From positions 383,217-447,216 of the forward strand of contig CAWBNB010000030.1 in the NCBI GenBank assembly GCA_963789885.1: a DNA stretch of 64,000 nucleotides, read 5' to 3'. A model generated the notes under the pieces. That model was not told where the DNA came from, ran no database searches, and saw only the letters and a list, made by a program, of their open reading frames with translations. This document shows, piece after piece, positions 1 to 8,597 of the stretch; the first letter of the stretch is position 1; every line of letters starts with the position of its first letter. This DNA is from DATEDA01 sp963789885 (GTDB lineage: Bacteria > Pseudomonadota > Gammaproteobacteria > Burkholderiales > SG8-39). The translations under genes were made by a program, and so were the position numbers.

Positions 1-346
1 GGTCGTCATCGAGGGCCGGATCGAGGTGTTCAAGCAGGACCGCTGGAATGCGCCGCGCCTGATCGCGGTCGTCGATGAAGGGAAAACCCTCGGTGAGATG
101 TCGATGATCGATGGCGAGCCGCGGTTCGCGACCTGTGTCGCCGTCGAACCGACGCTGATCGCGGTGCTGACCGCCGACCACCTCGCCCGCATCATTCTGG
201 AGCAGCCGATCCTCGGGGCGAAGATCCTGATGCAGCTCGCGCTGATGCTGTCGCAGCGGCTGCGCCACACGAGCTCCCGCCTGGTCGAGTACCTCGACCG
301 CCAGCGCGAGCTGAACGAGCAGATCCAGGGTCCCACGTTCGTCTGA
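1..346 (+). CDS. cyclic nucleotide-binding domain protein (3' part)
   Basis: The reading frame is open from base 2, so the 5' end lies outside the window. The visible 114 or so residues form the second half of a Crp/PKA-type cyclic-nucleotide-binding domain: a phosphate-binding-cassette-like stretch (LGEMSMIDGEPRFATCVA) followed by the helix that closes the pocket and a long C-terminal helix. No helix-turn-helix follows before the stop at 346, so this is not a classical Crp/Fnr regulator. It could be a stand-alone cNMP sensor or the end of a multidomain regulator. A clear terminator follows about 50 bases downstream. Confidence 0.7.
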   Translation, partial: VVIEGRIEVFKQDRWNAPRLIAVVDEGKTLGEMSMIDGEPRFATCVAVEPTLIAVLTADHLARIILEQPILGAKILMQLALMLSQRLRHTSSRLVEYLDRQRELNEQIQGPTFV

Positions 347-397
347 CGGCGCCCGCAGCGCCCGGCGCGGGCCCGTCGTCAGCCCGTTGTCAGGTTC

Positions 398-424
398 GCC
401 GCCCGGTTTCGGGCGGCTTGACTT
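398..424 (+). terminator. Rho-independent terminator
   Basis: GCCGCCCG (398-405), loop GTTT, then CGGGCGGC (410-417) form a perfect 8-bp GC stem, followed by TTGACTTT. It lies between the cNMP-binding gene and tctB and should end the upstream transcript. Confidence 0.65.
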
Positions 425-445
425 TCCACGCCGTGTGGCAGAATA
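418..445 (+). promoter_or_regulatory. candidate sigma-70 promoter for tctBA
   Basis: TTGACT (418-423) is followed after 15-16 bases by CAGAAT/AGAATA (439-445). It lies just after the upstream terminator and about 30 bases before tctB, where a promoter is expected. Spacing is slightly short and the -10 match is partial. Confidence 0.35.
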
Positions 446-473
446 CCTGCCCACCTGAGAGGAGGAGGGTCCA

Positions 474-920
474 ATGAAAATAAGGGCACCCAAGGATTTC
501 TGGGCCGGCCTGATGTTCATCGCGTTCGGCGTCGGGTTCGCGTGGGTGGCGCAGAACTATCAGATGGGCACGTCGGTGCGGATGGGCCCGGCCTATTTCC
601 CGACCATGCTCGGCGCGATCCTCGCGGTCATCGGCCTCGCGATCCTCATCCAGTCGCTCCTCGCGGCCGGCGGGCCGGTGGGGCAGTTCTACTTCAGGCC
701 GCTCGTCCTGATCGTCCTTGCCACCGTGCTCTTCGGCATCCTGCTGAAGCCGCTCGGGCTGGTGCTGTCCCTCGCCTTCCTCGTCGGCATCGGCGCGTTC
801 GGCGGCTTCGAGTTCCGCTGGAAAGAGGTGACGATCCTCTACGTGGTGCTCGCGATCTTCTCGGTGCTCGTGTTCGTGAAGGGGCTCGGCCTGCCGATCC
901 CCGTGTGGCCCGGCGAGTAG
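474..920 (+). CDS. tctB: tripartite tricarboxylate transporter small membrane subunit TctB
   Basis: A 148-residue protein with four hydrophobic segments, typical in size and pattern for TctB, the small membrane subunit of the tripartite tricarboxylate transporter family. It pairs with TctA in the inner membrane to take up carboxylates delivered by a periplasmic Bug/TctC receptor. The ATG at 474 has a strong purine-rich Shine-Dalgarno (GAGGAGGAGGG) just upstream. tctA starts 11 bases after its stop and a Bug receptor gene follows, completing a B-A-C order. The substrate cannot be told from sequence. Confidence 0.9.
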   Translation: MKIRAPKDFWAGLMFIAFGVGFAWVAQNYQMGTSVRMGPAYFPTMLGAILAVIGLAILIQSLLAAGGPVGQFYFRPLVLIVLATVLFGILLKPLGLVLSLAFLVGIGAFGGFEFRWKEVTILYVVLAIFSVLVFVKGLGLPIPVWPGE

Positions 921-931
921 GAGGCGATCGA

Positions 932-2434
932 ATGGACCTGCTCAACAACCTGGCGCTCGGCTTCGGCGTCGCCCTGTCGTTCCAGAACCTCCTGTGGTGC
1001 TTCCTCGGCGTGCTGCTCGGCACGCTGGTCGGGGTGCTGCCCGGCATCGGGCCGGTCGCGACGATCGCGATGCTGCTCCCGGTCACGTTCACGCTGCCGC
1101 CGGTGTCGGCGCTGATCATGCTCGCGGGGATCTACTACGGCGCGCAGTACGGCGGCTCGACGACCGCGATCCTGGTGAACCTGCCCGGCGAGTCCTCGTC
1201 GGTGGTGACTGCGCTCGACGGCTACCAGATGGCGCGGCAGGGCCGGGCGGGACCGGCGCTCGGCATGGCGGCGATCGGCTCGTTCTTCGCCGGCACGGTG
1301 TCCACGCTGGTGATCGCGCTCTTCGCGCCGCCGCTCGCGGAGGTCGCGCTGAAGTTCGGCCCGACCGAGTACTTCTCGCTGATGGTTCTCGGCCTGATCG
1401 CGGCCGTCGTGCTGGCGCACGGGTCGCTGATCAAGGCGATCGCGATGGTCATCCTCGGGCTGCTGCTCGGCCTGGTGGGCACCGACGTGAACTCTGGCGT
1501 GGCGCGATACAGCTTCGGGATCTCGGAGCTCTCCGACGGCATCGGGTTCGTGACCGTCGCGATGGGCGTGTTCGGCATCGCCGAGATCATGGCGAACCTG
1601 CAGCAGAAGGACACGCGCGACATCTTTGTCGCGAAGATCGACCGGCTGCTCCCGAGCATGGACGACATCAAGAAGTGCATCCCGTCGATCCTTCGCGGCA
1701 CGGTCCTCGGCTCGGCGCTCGGCATCCTGCCGGGCGGCGGCGCGCTGCTCGCGTCGTTTGCGGCCTACACGCTCGAGAAGAAGTCGGCGAAGCCCCCGCG
1801 CAACTTCGGCAAGGGCGACATCCGCGGCGTCGCGGCACCGGAGTCGGCGAACAACGCCGGCGCGCAGACCTCCTTCATCCCGCTGCTCACCCTCGGCATC
1901 CCGTCGAACCCGGTGATGGCGCTGATGATCGGGGCGATGATGATCCAGGGCATCGCGCCCGGGCCGCAGGTCATGACCGAGCGGCCCCAGCTCTTCTGGG
2001 GAATGATCGCTTCGATGTGGGTCGGGAACCTGATGCTGGTGATCCTGAACCTGCCGCTGATCGGCATGTGGATCAAGCTGCTCACCGTGCCCTATCGCCT
2101 GCTGTACCCGGCGATCCTGGTGTTCTGCGGGATCGGCGTGTACAGCGTCAACAACAGCTCGTTCGACATCTACATGATGGCGATCTTCGCCGTGCTCGGG
2201 TACGTGTGGGTGAAGCTCGAGTGCGAGCCCGCGCCGCTGATCCTCGGCTTCATCCTCGGGCCGATGATGGAGGAGAATCTGCGGCGGGCGATGCTGCTCT
2301 CGCGCGGCGACCCGTCGGTGTTCTTCACCAAGCCGATCTCGGCGGTGCTGCTCGGCATCTCGCTCGTGCTGCTGCTGATCGTGCTGTCGCCGTCGATCAA
2401 GAAGAAGCGCGAGGAGGCGTTCCAGGAGGCCTAG
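932..2434 (+). CDS. tctA: tripartite tricarboxylate transporter permease TctA
   Basis: A 500-residue polytopic membrane protein, the family's usual length, with about twelve hydrophobic segments and the glycine/proline-rich TctA signatures VGVLPGIGPVATIAM near residue 30 and APESANNAGAQTSFIPLL near residue 310. It is the large channel-forming subunit that couples cation flux to carboxylate uptake. The frame is open far upstream, but ATG 932 with GGAG at 920-923 directly after tctB fits the family N-terminus (MDLLNNLALGF). A strong hairpin separates it from the receptor gene. Confidence 0.93.
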   Translation: MDLLNNLALGFGVALSFQNLLWCFLGVLLGTLVGVLPGIGPVATIAMLLPVTFTLPPVSALIMLAGIYYGAQYGGSTTAILVNLPGESSSVVTALDGYQMARQGRAGPALGMAAIGSFFAGTVSTLVIALFAPPLAEVALKFGPTEYFSLMVLGLIAAVVLAHGSLIKAIAMVILGLLLGLVGTDVNSGVARYSFGISELSDGIGFVTVAMGVFGIAEIMANLQQKDTRDIFVAKIDRLLPSMDDIKKCIPSILRGTVLGSALGILPGGGALLASFAAYTLEKKSAKPPRNFGKGDIRGVAAPESANNAGAQTSFIPLLTLGIPSNPVMALMIGAMMIQGIAPGPQVMTERPQLFWGMIASMWVGNLMLVILNLPLIGMWIKLLTVPYRLLYPAILVFCGIGVYSVNNSSFDIYMMAIFAVLGYVWVKLECEPAPLILGFILGPMMEENLRRAMLLSRGDPSVFFTKPISAVLLGISLVLLLIVLSPSIKKKREEAFQEA

Positions 2435-2468
2435 CGGCGCCGGCGCCGAAGTCGCGGGAAGCAACGCG

Positions 2469-2503
2469 GGAGGACGCAAGCGCGACGCTTGCGTCCTCTT
2501 CGT
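2469..2503 (+). terminator. strong hairpin between tctA and the Bug receptor gene
   Basis: AGGACGCAAGCG (2471-2482), loop CGA, CGCTTGCGTCCT (2486-2497) form a perfect 12-bp stem, extendable by a G-C and a G-T pair, followed by CTTCGTTT. It could be a terminator or attenuator that sets different transcript levels for the permease and the receptor, or an RNA-stabilising structure. The Shine-Dalgarno of the next gene lies just after it. Confidence 0.55.
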
Positions 2504-2519
2504 TTGTGGAGGGGAAGTG

Positions 2520-3488
2520 ATGAGACTGCTGTCGCTCGTCGTCGCTGCCGCAGGCGTGGCGCTCGCCGTCCCGGCGTTCGCGCAGCCCTATCCGTCGAAG
2601 CCGATCCGGTTCGTGGTGCCGTTCCCGCCCGGCGGGCCGCTCGACATCATGGGCCGCGCGATCGCGCAGAAGCTCGCTGAAGCGTGGGGCCAGCCCGTGG
2701 TCGTCGACAACCGGCCGGGCGCGGGCGGCGGCATCGGGGCGGAGCTCGTCGCCAAATCGCCGGGCGACGGGTACACCCTGCTGATGGGCGCGGTGAGCAC
2801 GCACGCGATCAATCCGAGCCTGTACGCGAAGGTGCCGTACGATCCGCAGAAGGATTTCGTGCCGGTGGCGCTCGTCGCGCAGGTGCCGAACATCCTCGTC
2901 GTCAATCCGTCGCTGCCCGTGCAATCGGTGAAGGAGCTGATCGACTACGCGCGGGCGAAGCCGGGTGCGCTCTCGTTCGGCTCGGGCTCCACCGGTTCCA
3001 CCGGGCATCTCGCCGGCGAGCTGTTCAAGACGATGGCCGGCGTCGACATGGTGCACATCCCCTACAAGGGCGGCGCGCCGGCGATGCAGGACCTCCTCGC
3101 CGGCCAGACGCAGCTCATGTTCGACAATCTCGCGAACGCGCTGCCGCAGGTGAAGGCGGGGAAACTCCGCGCGCTCGCGGTGACGACGCTGAAACGCGCG
3201 CCGGCGGTGCCCGACCTGCCGACGGTCGCGGAATCGGGGCTGCCGGGGTTCGACCTCACGACCTGGTTCGGCGTCTTCGTGCCCGCGGGCACGCCGCGCG
3301 AAACGGTGGCGAAGCTGAACGCCGAGATCGTGAAGGCGCTCGCGTCGAGGGATCTCGCCGACCGGCTCGCCGCGATGGGCACCGTGCCGCCCGAGAACAA
3401 CACGCCGGAGAGCTTCGCCGCGTTCGTGCGCGCCGAGGCCGCGAAGTACGCACAGGTTGTGAAGAGCTCGGGTGCGCGGGTCGACTGA
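2520..3488 (+). CDS. Bug/TctC-family periplasmic tripartite tricarboxylate receptor
   Basis: About 322 residues with an N-terminal signal peptide cleaved near AFA-QPYPSK, then the Bug fold. Family marks include the PIRFVVPFPPGGPLD loop and the conserved VDNRPGAGGGIGAE segment. It binds a carboxylate in the periplasm and delivers it to TctAB encoded just upstream. A GTG at 2517 immediately precedes ATG 2520. The ATG is preferred because of the GGAGGGG five bases upstream. The last codons fall inside a 25-bp tandem repeat that begins at 3472. Confidence 0.92.
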   Translation: MRLLSLVVAAAGVALAVPAFAQPYPSKPIRFVVPFPPGGPLDIMGRAIAQKLAEAWGQPVVVDNRPGAGGGIGAELVAKSPGDGYTLLMGAVSTHAINPSLYAKVPYDPQKDFVPVALVAQVPNILVVNPSLPVQSVKELIDYARAKPGALSFGSGSTGSTGHLAGELFKTMAGVDMVHIPYKGGAPAMQDLLAGQTQLMFDNLANALPQVKAGKLRALAVTTLKRAPAVPDLPTVAESGLPGFDLTTWFGVFVPAGTPRETVAKLNAEIVKALASRDLADRLAAMGTVPPENNTPESFAAFVRAEAAKYAQVVKSSGARVD

Positions 3489-3542
3489 GCGCCGGCGTGC
3501 GCGGATCGACTGAGCGCCTACGTGCGCGGGTCGACTGAGCGC
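3472..3542 (+). repeat. tandem repeat, period 25 bp, about three copies
   Basis: The unit starting GTGCGCGGGTCGACTGAGCG occurs at 3472, 3497 and 3522 with one or two substitutions. The first copy encodes the last residues and stop of the Bug receptor gene. The next two are downstream non-coding copies that each reproduce the TGA. It looks like recent slippage amplification of the gene end. Confidence 0.9.
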
Positions 3543-3566
3543 GCGCCCGAGCGTACCATCCGCGCC

Positions 3567-4325
3567 ATGCCCGCGCCGGAGCGGCCGGCGGACGAACCCG
3601 TCCACGCGCCGCACGCTCCTCTCCCCGCCTACTACGCGACCCCCGAAGCGCGGCGCGGCTTCATCGCGCGCGCGTTCGACGCCGCGGCGCCCGACTACGA
3701 CCGGGTCGACCGGCTGCTCGCGTTCGGCTCGGGCGCGTGGTACCGCCGGCAAGCCCTCTTGCGCGCCGGGCTCGCACCCGGCATGCGTATGCTCGACGTC
3801 GCGGTCGGCACCGGGCTCGTCGCGAAGGAAGCGGTGCGCATCGTGGGCGACGCGGGCAGCGTCATCGGCATCGATCCGAGCGCCGGGATGATCGCGGCGT
3901 CCGCGCCGGGCGGCCTCGCGGTCGTCCGCGGACGCGCCGAGACGCTGCCGTTCGCCGCCGGCGCGTTCGATTTCCTGTCACTCGGGTTCGCGCTCCGTCA
4001 CGTCGACGACCTCGAGTCGGTCCTCCGCGAGTTCCGGCGCGTCCTCCGACCCGGCGGGCGGCTGCTCATGCTCGAGATCACCCAGCCGGAGAGCAGTCTC
4101 GGGGCGGCGCTGCTGAAGGGTTACATGCGCGGTGCAGTGCCGTGGCTCTCGCGCCTCGTCGCGCGTGACCCGGACACGCCGCGGCTCTACCGCTACTACT
4201 GGGACACGATCGAGGCCTGCGCGCCGCCGTCGCGCGTCCTCGCGACGCTGGCGGCGACCGGGTTCGCGGGCGCGGAGCGCTTCGTCCAGCTCGGGATCTT
4301 CTCGGAGTACCGCGCGCGGGTCTGA
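3567..4325 (+). CDS. UbiE/MenG-like class I SAM methyltransferase
   Basis: A 252-residue Rossmann-fold methyltransferase. The SAM loop LDVAVGTGLVAKEA lies near residue 75, GIDPSAGMI (acidic ribose-binding residue) follows, and the post-I motif region includes LPFAAGAFDFLSLGFALRH. The C-terminal ITQPESS and YYWDTIE segments resemble UbiE/COQ5-type C-methylases, but it need not be the housekeeping quinone enzyme. ATG 3567 is chosen because further upstream the same frame would run through the 25-bp repeats. Two cytochrome c genes follow on the same strand, which fits a respiratory link but does not prove it. Confidence 0.75.
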   Translation: MPAPERPADEPVHAPHAPLPAYYATPEARRGFIARAFDAAAPDYDRVDRLLAFGSGAWYRRQALLRAGLAPGMRMLDVAVGTGLVAKEAVRIVGDAGSVIGIDPSAGMIAASAPGGLAVVRGRAETLPFAAGAFDFLSLGFALRHVDDLESVLREFRRVLRPGGRLLMLEITQPESSLGAALLKGYMRGAVPWLSRLVARDPDTPRLYRYYWDTIEACAPPSRVLATLAATGFAGAERFVQLGIFSEYRARV

Positions 4326-4399
4326 GCTCGGCCCCGCCCGATTCGCCGCGCTGGTTTAGCATTCCGCGCACAACGAACGATCCGCGCCAGGAGGCCGCC

Positions 4400-5098
4400 A
4401 TGCGGAGCTGTGCTTTGCTCCTTTCGTTCGTCCTGCTCGTCGCGCCGGGCGCCGCGGCCTGGGCGCAACCCGCCAAGATCCCCGACACCCTCGAACAGCG
4501 CGTGCTCGCCTGCGCGATCTGCCACGGGAAGCAGGGCGAGGGCATCCTGAAGAACGAGTATTACCCGCGCCTCGCGGGGAAGCCGGCGGGGTACCTCTAC
4601 AACCAGCTGGTGAACTTCCGCGAGCGGCGCCGCGACGTCCCCATCATGACCTACATGGTGGCCTATCTGTCCGATCCCTATCTCCGCGAGATAGCCGAGT
4701 ACTACGCCAACCTGCAGCCGCCGTATGCGGCGCCGGCGGCGGGCGCGCCGAAGGCGTTGCTCGCGCGCGGCGAGGCGTTGGTCACGAAGGGCGATCCGTC
4801 GCGGGACGTGCCCGCCTGCGCGGCCTGTCACGGCAAGGCGCTCACCGGCATGGAGCCGGCGATCCCCGGGCTCATCGGCCTGCACCGCGACTACGTTGCC
4901 GGGCAGATGGGAAGCTGGAAGGTCGGGCGGCGCAAGTCGGAGGGACCGGACTGTATGGCGCAGGTCGCCTCGCGCCTGACGCCGGAGGACATCGCCGCGG
5001 TCAACGCCTGGCTCGGGACGCGGCGCGTCGCCTCCGACGCGCGGCCGGCGCCGGCCGGCTCGCTCAAGCTGCCGCTCGAATGCGGCGGCGTGCAGTGA
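4400..5098 (+). CDS. dihaem cytochrome c (c4/c553-like)
   Basis: A 232-residue protein with a signal peptide (residues 1 to about 22, ending AWA-QPAK) and two haem-binding motifs, C38-A-I-C-H42 and C140-A-A-C-H144, one in each half. This is the two-domain layout of cytochrome c4/c553 proteins, which carry electrons in the periplasm. ATG 4400 has AGGAGG just upstream. The triheme cytochrome gene starts 22 bases after its stop, so the two probably form an electron-transfer pair, perhaps serving a dehydrogenase encoded elsewhere. Confidence 0.85.
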   Translation: MRSCALLLSFVLLVAPGAAAWAQPAKIPDTLEQRVLACAICHGKQGEGILKNEYYPRLAGKPAGYLYNQLVNFRERRRDVPIMTYMVAYLSDPYLREIAEYYANLQPPYAAPAAGAPKALLARGEALVTKGDPSRDVPACAACHGKALTGMEPAIPGLIGLHRDYVAGQMGSWKVGRRKSEGPDCMAQVASRLTPEDIAAVNAWLGTRRVASDARPAPAGSLKLPLECGGVQ

Positions 5099-5120
5099 CG
5101 GCGAGCGGAGGAGGAAGCCA

Positions 5121-6395
5121 ATGAAACGCGCGCTCGTCGTTGGCATCGTCGCGGTCATAGTCGTTCTGGCAGCCGTTTTCCTGCTTCGCCCGGCCGAGCG
5201 GGGTGCGCCCGCGCCCGCGGCGAAGGGCGAAGGGTCGCAGATCGGGCGCGGCGAGTACCTTGCGCTCGTCGGGGACTGTCTCGCCTGCCACACGGTCCGG
5301 GGCGGCAAGCCGTACGCCGGCGGGCTCCCGATCCCGACGCCCTTCGGTACGCTCTACACGCCGAACATCACTCCCGATCCGGAGACCGGCATCGGGAAGT
5401 GGACCGCGGACGACTTCTGGCGCGCGCTGCACGACGGGATCACCAAGGACGGGTCGTACCTCTATCCGGCGTTCCCGTACACCAACTACACGAAGGTCAC
5501 GCGCGCCGATTCGGACGCGATGTACGCGTTCTTCATGGCCCTCCCGCCGGCGCAGCAGCCGAACAAGCCGCACGAGATGCGCTTCCCCTATAACCAGCGC
5601 CAGCTGCTGCTCGGCTGGCGCACGCTGTACTTCAAGGAAGGGGAGTACCAGTCGAACCCCCAGCAGTCGGTCGCGTGGAACCACGGCGCCTACCTGGTCG
5701 AAGGGCTCGGCCACTGCAACGCCTGCCATGCGAGCCGCAACATCCTCGGCGCGGTGAAGGAGGACGACATCGGCGGCGGCCTGATCCCGGTCCAGAACTG
5801 GTACGCGCCGTCGCTCAGCTCCGCGCGGGAGACGGGCGTCGGCGACTGGGAGGTCAGGGACATCGTCGATCTGCTGCGCACCGGCGTGTCGCCGCGCGGC
5901 GCGGTCTACGGGCCGATGTCGGCGGTCGTGGCCCATAGCCTGCAGAACATGACCCTCGGCGACCTCACCGCGATGGCGACCTACCTCAAGTCGCAGGCCC
6001 AGACGAGCGCCCCCGCGGAGCCGGTGCAGGTGCGGCCGACCGAGCAGCAGACCGCCGAGATGATGAAGCGGGGCGGGGCGATCTACGAGAAGCGCTGCGC
6101 CGACTGCCACCAGCCGGACGGGAAGGGGGTGCCGCGGATCTATCCGCCGCTCGCCGGGAACCGCTCGATCCTGACGCCGTATCCGATCAACGCGATCCGG
6201 ATCGTGCTGTTCGGCGGCTACCCGCCGAGCACCGAGGGCAACCCGCGGCCCTACGGCATGCCGCCGTTCTACCAGGACCTGAGCGACGTGGACGTGGCGG
6301 CGGTGGTGACCTACATCCGCCAGTCCTGGGGCAACAGCGCGGCGGCCGTCTCGCACGCCGAAGTGGACCGCGGGCGCAAGGTGCCGGTGGACTGA
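5121..6395 (+). CDS. triheme cytochrome c, dehydrogenase electron-acceptor subunit type
   Basis: A 424-residue protein with an N-terminal membrane or signal segment (residues 4-22) and three CXXCH haem sites: C53-H57, C199-H203 and C326-H330. The three-domain layout and the PFGTLYTPNITPDPETGIG region match the cytochrome c subunits of membrane-bound alcohol, gluconate and aldehyde dehydrogenases, which pass electrons to the quinone pool or terminal oxidase. A strong GGAGGAAG Shine-Dalgarno precedes ATG 5121. No dehydrogenase catalytic subunit is present nearby, so the substrate is unknown. Confidence 0.85.
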   Translation: MKRALVVGIVAVIVVLAAVFLLRPAERGAPAPAAKGEGSQIGRGEYLALVGDCLACHTVRGGKPYAGGLPIPTPFGTLYTPNITPDPETGIGKWTADDFWRALHDGITKDGSYLYPAFPYTNYTKVTRADSDAMYAFFMALPPAQQPNKPHEMRFPYNQRQLLLGWRTLYFKEGEYQSNPQQSVAWNHGAYLVEGLGHCNACHASRNILGAVKEDDIGGGLIPVQNWYAPSLSSARETGVGDWEVRDIVDLLRTGVSPRGAVYGPMSAVVAHSLQNMTLGDLTAMATYLKSQAQTSAPAEPVQVRPTEQQTAEMMKRGGAIYEKRCADCHQPDGKGVPRIYPPLAGNRSILTPYPINAIRIVLFGGYPPSTEGNPRPYGMPPFYQDLSDVDVAAVVTYIRQSWGNSAAAVSHAEVDRGRKVPVD

Positions 6396-6398
6396 TCT

Positions 6399-6767
6399 TT
6401 ATCTCGGCTCGCGGAAGCCGAGCTTCTTCACGATCACGTCGCGCGCCGGCCCGCGTACGTCGAGCCGGAGCGCCCACTCGCCGAACATCTCGAGCTCGAT
6501 GCGCGCTTCGTACTCGCCCGGCGCGGCGCCGGGCCTCGCCTTGACCGGTTTCACGTTGTGCGCCATCGGCATCGACGGCATGTCGGCGCCGACCGAGATA
6601 TCCGCGCCGCTCACCGGCTTTCCGGACTTCGCCTCCCTGAGCGCGATCTGGCAGTCGTAGACGAGGTCGTGCTTTGTCGGCTTGCAGTCGACGTCGGCGG
6701 CGAGCCGCTGCGCCGCGGCCGGCGCGGCGACCGCGAGGAGCAGAGCCGCGACGGTGAAGCGGATCAT
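6399..6767 (-). CDS. YtkA/FixH-like periplasmic protein
   Basis: A 122-residue protein with a clear signal peptide (ending APAAA-QRLAA) followed by a small beta-sandwich-like domain. The segment DMPSMPMAHNVKP and the ending GEWALRLDVRGP are typical of YtkA/FixH-like domains, which often accompany copper or redox proteins. Its ATG overlaps the stop of the upstream livM (ATGA), so it is translationally coupled as the last gene of the Liv operon, yet its 3' end faces the cytochrome c genes. Function is not established. A role in copper handling would be a guess. Confidence 0.65.
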   Translation of the reverse strand: MIRFTVAALLLAVAAPAAAQRLAADVDCKPTKHDLVYDCQIALREAKSGKPVSGADISVGADMPSMPMAHNVKPVKARPGAAPGEYEARIELEMFGEWALRLDVRGPARDVIVKKLGFREPR

Positions 6768-7666
6768 CGGGCGCCCCGGTGCCGAAACGTGCCGGCGATC
6801 CGGTTCACCAGCGTCTCGTCGAGGAGGCCGCGCGGTCGGACGATCAGCAGCACCGCGACCAGGCCCCCGAACACGATCATCCGGTAGCCCTGGAACGCGC
6901 GCGTCGACTCGAGGAGCCCGATGTCGAGCGCGACGCCGGTGAGCGGCCCGAGCGCCGTCCCGAGCCCGCCGATCAGCCCGTAGGCGAGGCTGTGCACGCC
7001 GAGCATGATGTCGAAGTTGCGCGGCTCGATGTAGGTGTTGTGGTGCGCGTAGAGCGCGCCGCCGAGCGCGGCGAGCGCGCCGGCGACGGCGGCGACGCCG
7101 AGCTTCACGCGCTGCACGTTCACGCCGAGCACCGCGGCGAGCTCCGCGTCCTCGCCCACCATCCGGATGGTCGCGCCGAGCCGCGAGCGCTCGGCGACGA
7201 AGAGCGCCGCGAGCACGATCGCGAGGAGGGCGAAGACGATCGCCGCGTACCCTGCCTGCTCGATGCCCTGCTCGAGCACCCACCGGATGCCGCGAAAGCC
7301 CTGCGTGCCGTCGGGGCCGACCGGCTCGCCGTCCACATCCCGCTGCCAGTGCACCAGCTCGAACACGATCCGGAACATCTCGGCCGCGGCGAGGGTGGCC
7401 ATCGCGAAGTAAAGCCCGCGCAGGCGCAGGGTCGGTAGCCCCACCAGCCACGCCGCGGTCGCGCCAAGCACCATCGCGCCGAGCGCCGCGACGGGCAGCG
7501 GCAGTCCCCACATCGCGGTGCCGATCCCGGCGGCGTACGCGCCGACGCCGAAGAACGCCTGCTGCCCGAACGACATCTCGCCGGCGATCAGCAGGAGGTA
7601 CGCGGAGAGCGCGAGAAACGAGAAGAGCCCCATGTTGATGAGGACGCCGAGCGCGTACTCGTCCAT
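6764..7666 (-). CDS. livM: branched-chain amino-acid ABC permease LivM (second copy)
   Basis: A 300-residue polytopic protein of the LivM family, with the MSFGQQAFFGVGAYAAG loop near residue 30 and the GEDAELAAVLGVNVQRVKL coupling segment that contacts the ATPase. It ends with the RPRGLLDE motif seen in LivM proteins. It follows its livH partner after a 2-base gap and overlaps the YtkA/FixH-like gene by 4 bases. It is the second LivM in the same operon, and the two copies are clearly diverged from each other. Confidence 0.9.
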   Translation of the reverse strand: MDEYALGVLINMGLFSFLALSAYLLLIAGEMSFGQQAFFGVGAYAAGIGTAMWGLPLPVAALGAMVLGATAAWLVGLPTLRLRGLYFAMATLAAAEMFRIVFELVHWQRDVDGEPVGPDGTQGFRGIRWVLEQGIEQAGYAAIVFALLAIVLAALFVAERSRLGATIRMVGEDAELAAVLGVNVQRVKLGVAAVAGALAALGGALYAHHNTYIEPRNFDIMLGVHSLAYGLIGGLGTALGPLTGVALDIGLLESTRAFQGYRMIVFGGLVAVLLIVRPRGLLDETLVNRIAGTFRHRGAR

Positions 7667-7668
7667 GG

Positions 7669-8577
7669 TCAGGCGACGACCGCGGGCTTGCGCGCGAGGA
7701 TCGCCCACAGGCCCGCGGGCCGCGCCGCGAGCAGCGCGAACAGCACCAGGTAGGTGATGAGATCGCGGTACTGCGGTCCGAACAGCGACTGGCTGTAGGA
7801 CTCGATGAGGCCGAGCGCGAGCCCGCCGATGACCGCGCCGGGCAGCGACCCGAGGCCGCCGAGCATCATCGCGATCATGCCCTTGAGCGTCGACCACATC
7901 CCGAGCATCGGCGTCACCTGCTCGTGCGCCGCGACGATCAGGTACCCGGCGAGCCCGCCGAGCGCCGAAGCGAGCGCGAACACGAGCAGGAAGACGCGCG
8001 GCACGTTGATCCCCGCGAGGCGGGCGGCCTCCGGCTCGTCCACGACGGCGCGCACCGCCAGTCCGAAGCGGGTGCGGTGGAGCAGGTGGTGGAGCCCGTA
8101 GGCGGCCGCGGCGGCGCACACCAGCATCGCGACGTACTCGACCCGGATCAGGAGCGGTCCGACCGCGAACTGCGGTCCGTCGTAGAGCGGCGGAAAGCTG
8201 TAGAGATGCCTCGGCAGCCAGAGCGTTGCGAGCTCCTCGAGCTGCATCCACAGCGCGAAGCTGCCGACCATCGACGCGATCGCGGCGACGTCTCGCGACA
8301 GCGCGCGCCGGCCGTGCGGCGCGAAGCAGAGCCGCTCGACGTACGCCCCGGCGAGCGTCGCGCCCGCGATCGTGACGAGCGCGAGCACGAAGAGCCCGGG
8401 CCGGAAGCTCAGATTGACCCAGGTGGCGCAGTACGCGCCGAGCATGATCGCCGGGCCGTACGCGAGGTTCGCGCGCCGCAGGACGCCGAAGATCAGGGTG
8501 AACCCGAGCGCGAGGAGCGCGTATGCGCTCCCGAGCATCAGCCCGTCGAGGGTGTTCTGGGCGAGATCCGCGAGCAT
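7669..8577 (-). CDS. livH: branched-chain amino-acid ABC permease LivH (second copy)
   Basis: A 302-residue LivH-type permease with about eight membrane segments. Marks are the N-terminal GLMLGSAYALLALGFTLIFG, the coupling segment VVDEPEAARLAGINVPRVF and the GGLGSLPGAVIGGL motif. Start ATG 8577 lies about 20 bases after the stop of the cupin gene. With livM (6764-7666) it makes a second transmembrane pair of the operon. The livG/livF ATPases upstream probably energise both pairs. Confidence 0.9.
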   Translation of the reverse strand: MLADLAQNTLDGLMLGSAYALLALGFTLIFGVLRRANLAYGPAIMLGAYCATWVNLSFRPGLFVLALVTIAGATLAGAYVERLCFAPHGRRALSRDVAAIASMVGSFALWMQLEELATLWLPRHLYSFPPLYDGPQFAVGPLLIRVEYVAMLVCAAAAAYGLHHLLHRTRFGLAVRAVVDEPEAARLAGINVPRVFLLVFALASALGGLAGYLIVAAHEQVTPMLGMWSTLKGMIAMMLGGLGSLPGAVIGGLALGLIESYSQSLFGPQYRDLITYLVLFALLAARPAGLWAILARKPAVVA

Positions 8578-8597
8578 GCCCCGCGGGCTGCCCCGGG

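Noticed and set aside
542..931. An extended start for TctA at 542
   Set aside because: The extra 130 residues overlap tctB and are Arg/Ala-rich. ATG 932 has a ribosome site and the family N-terminus.
839..2479. Very long minus-strand open frames opposite tctA, and many like it elsewhere
   Set aside because: They are Arg/His/Asp-rich antisense shadows that come from high GC with few stops. The plus-strand proteins have family signatures.
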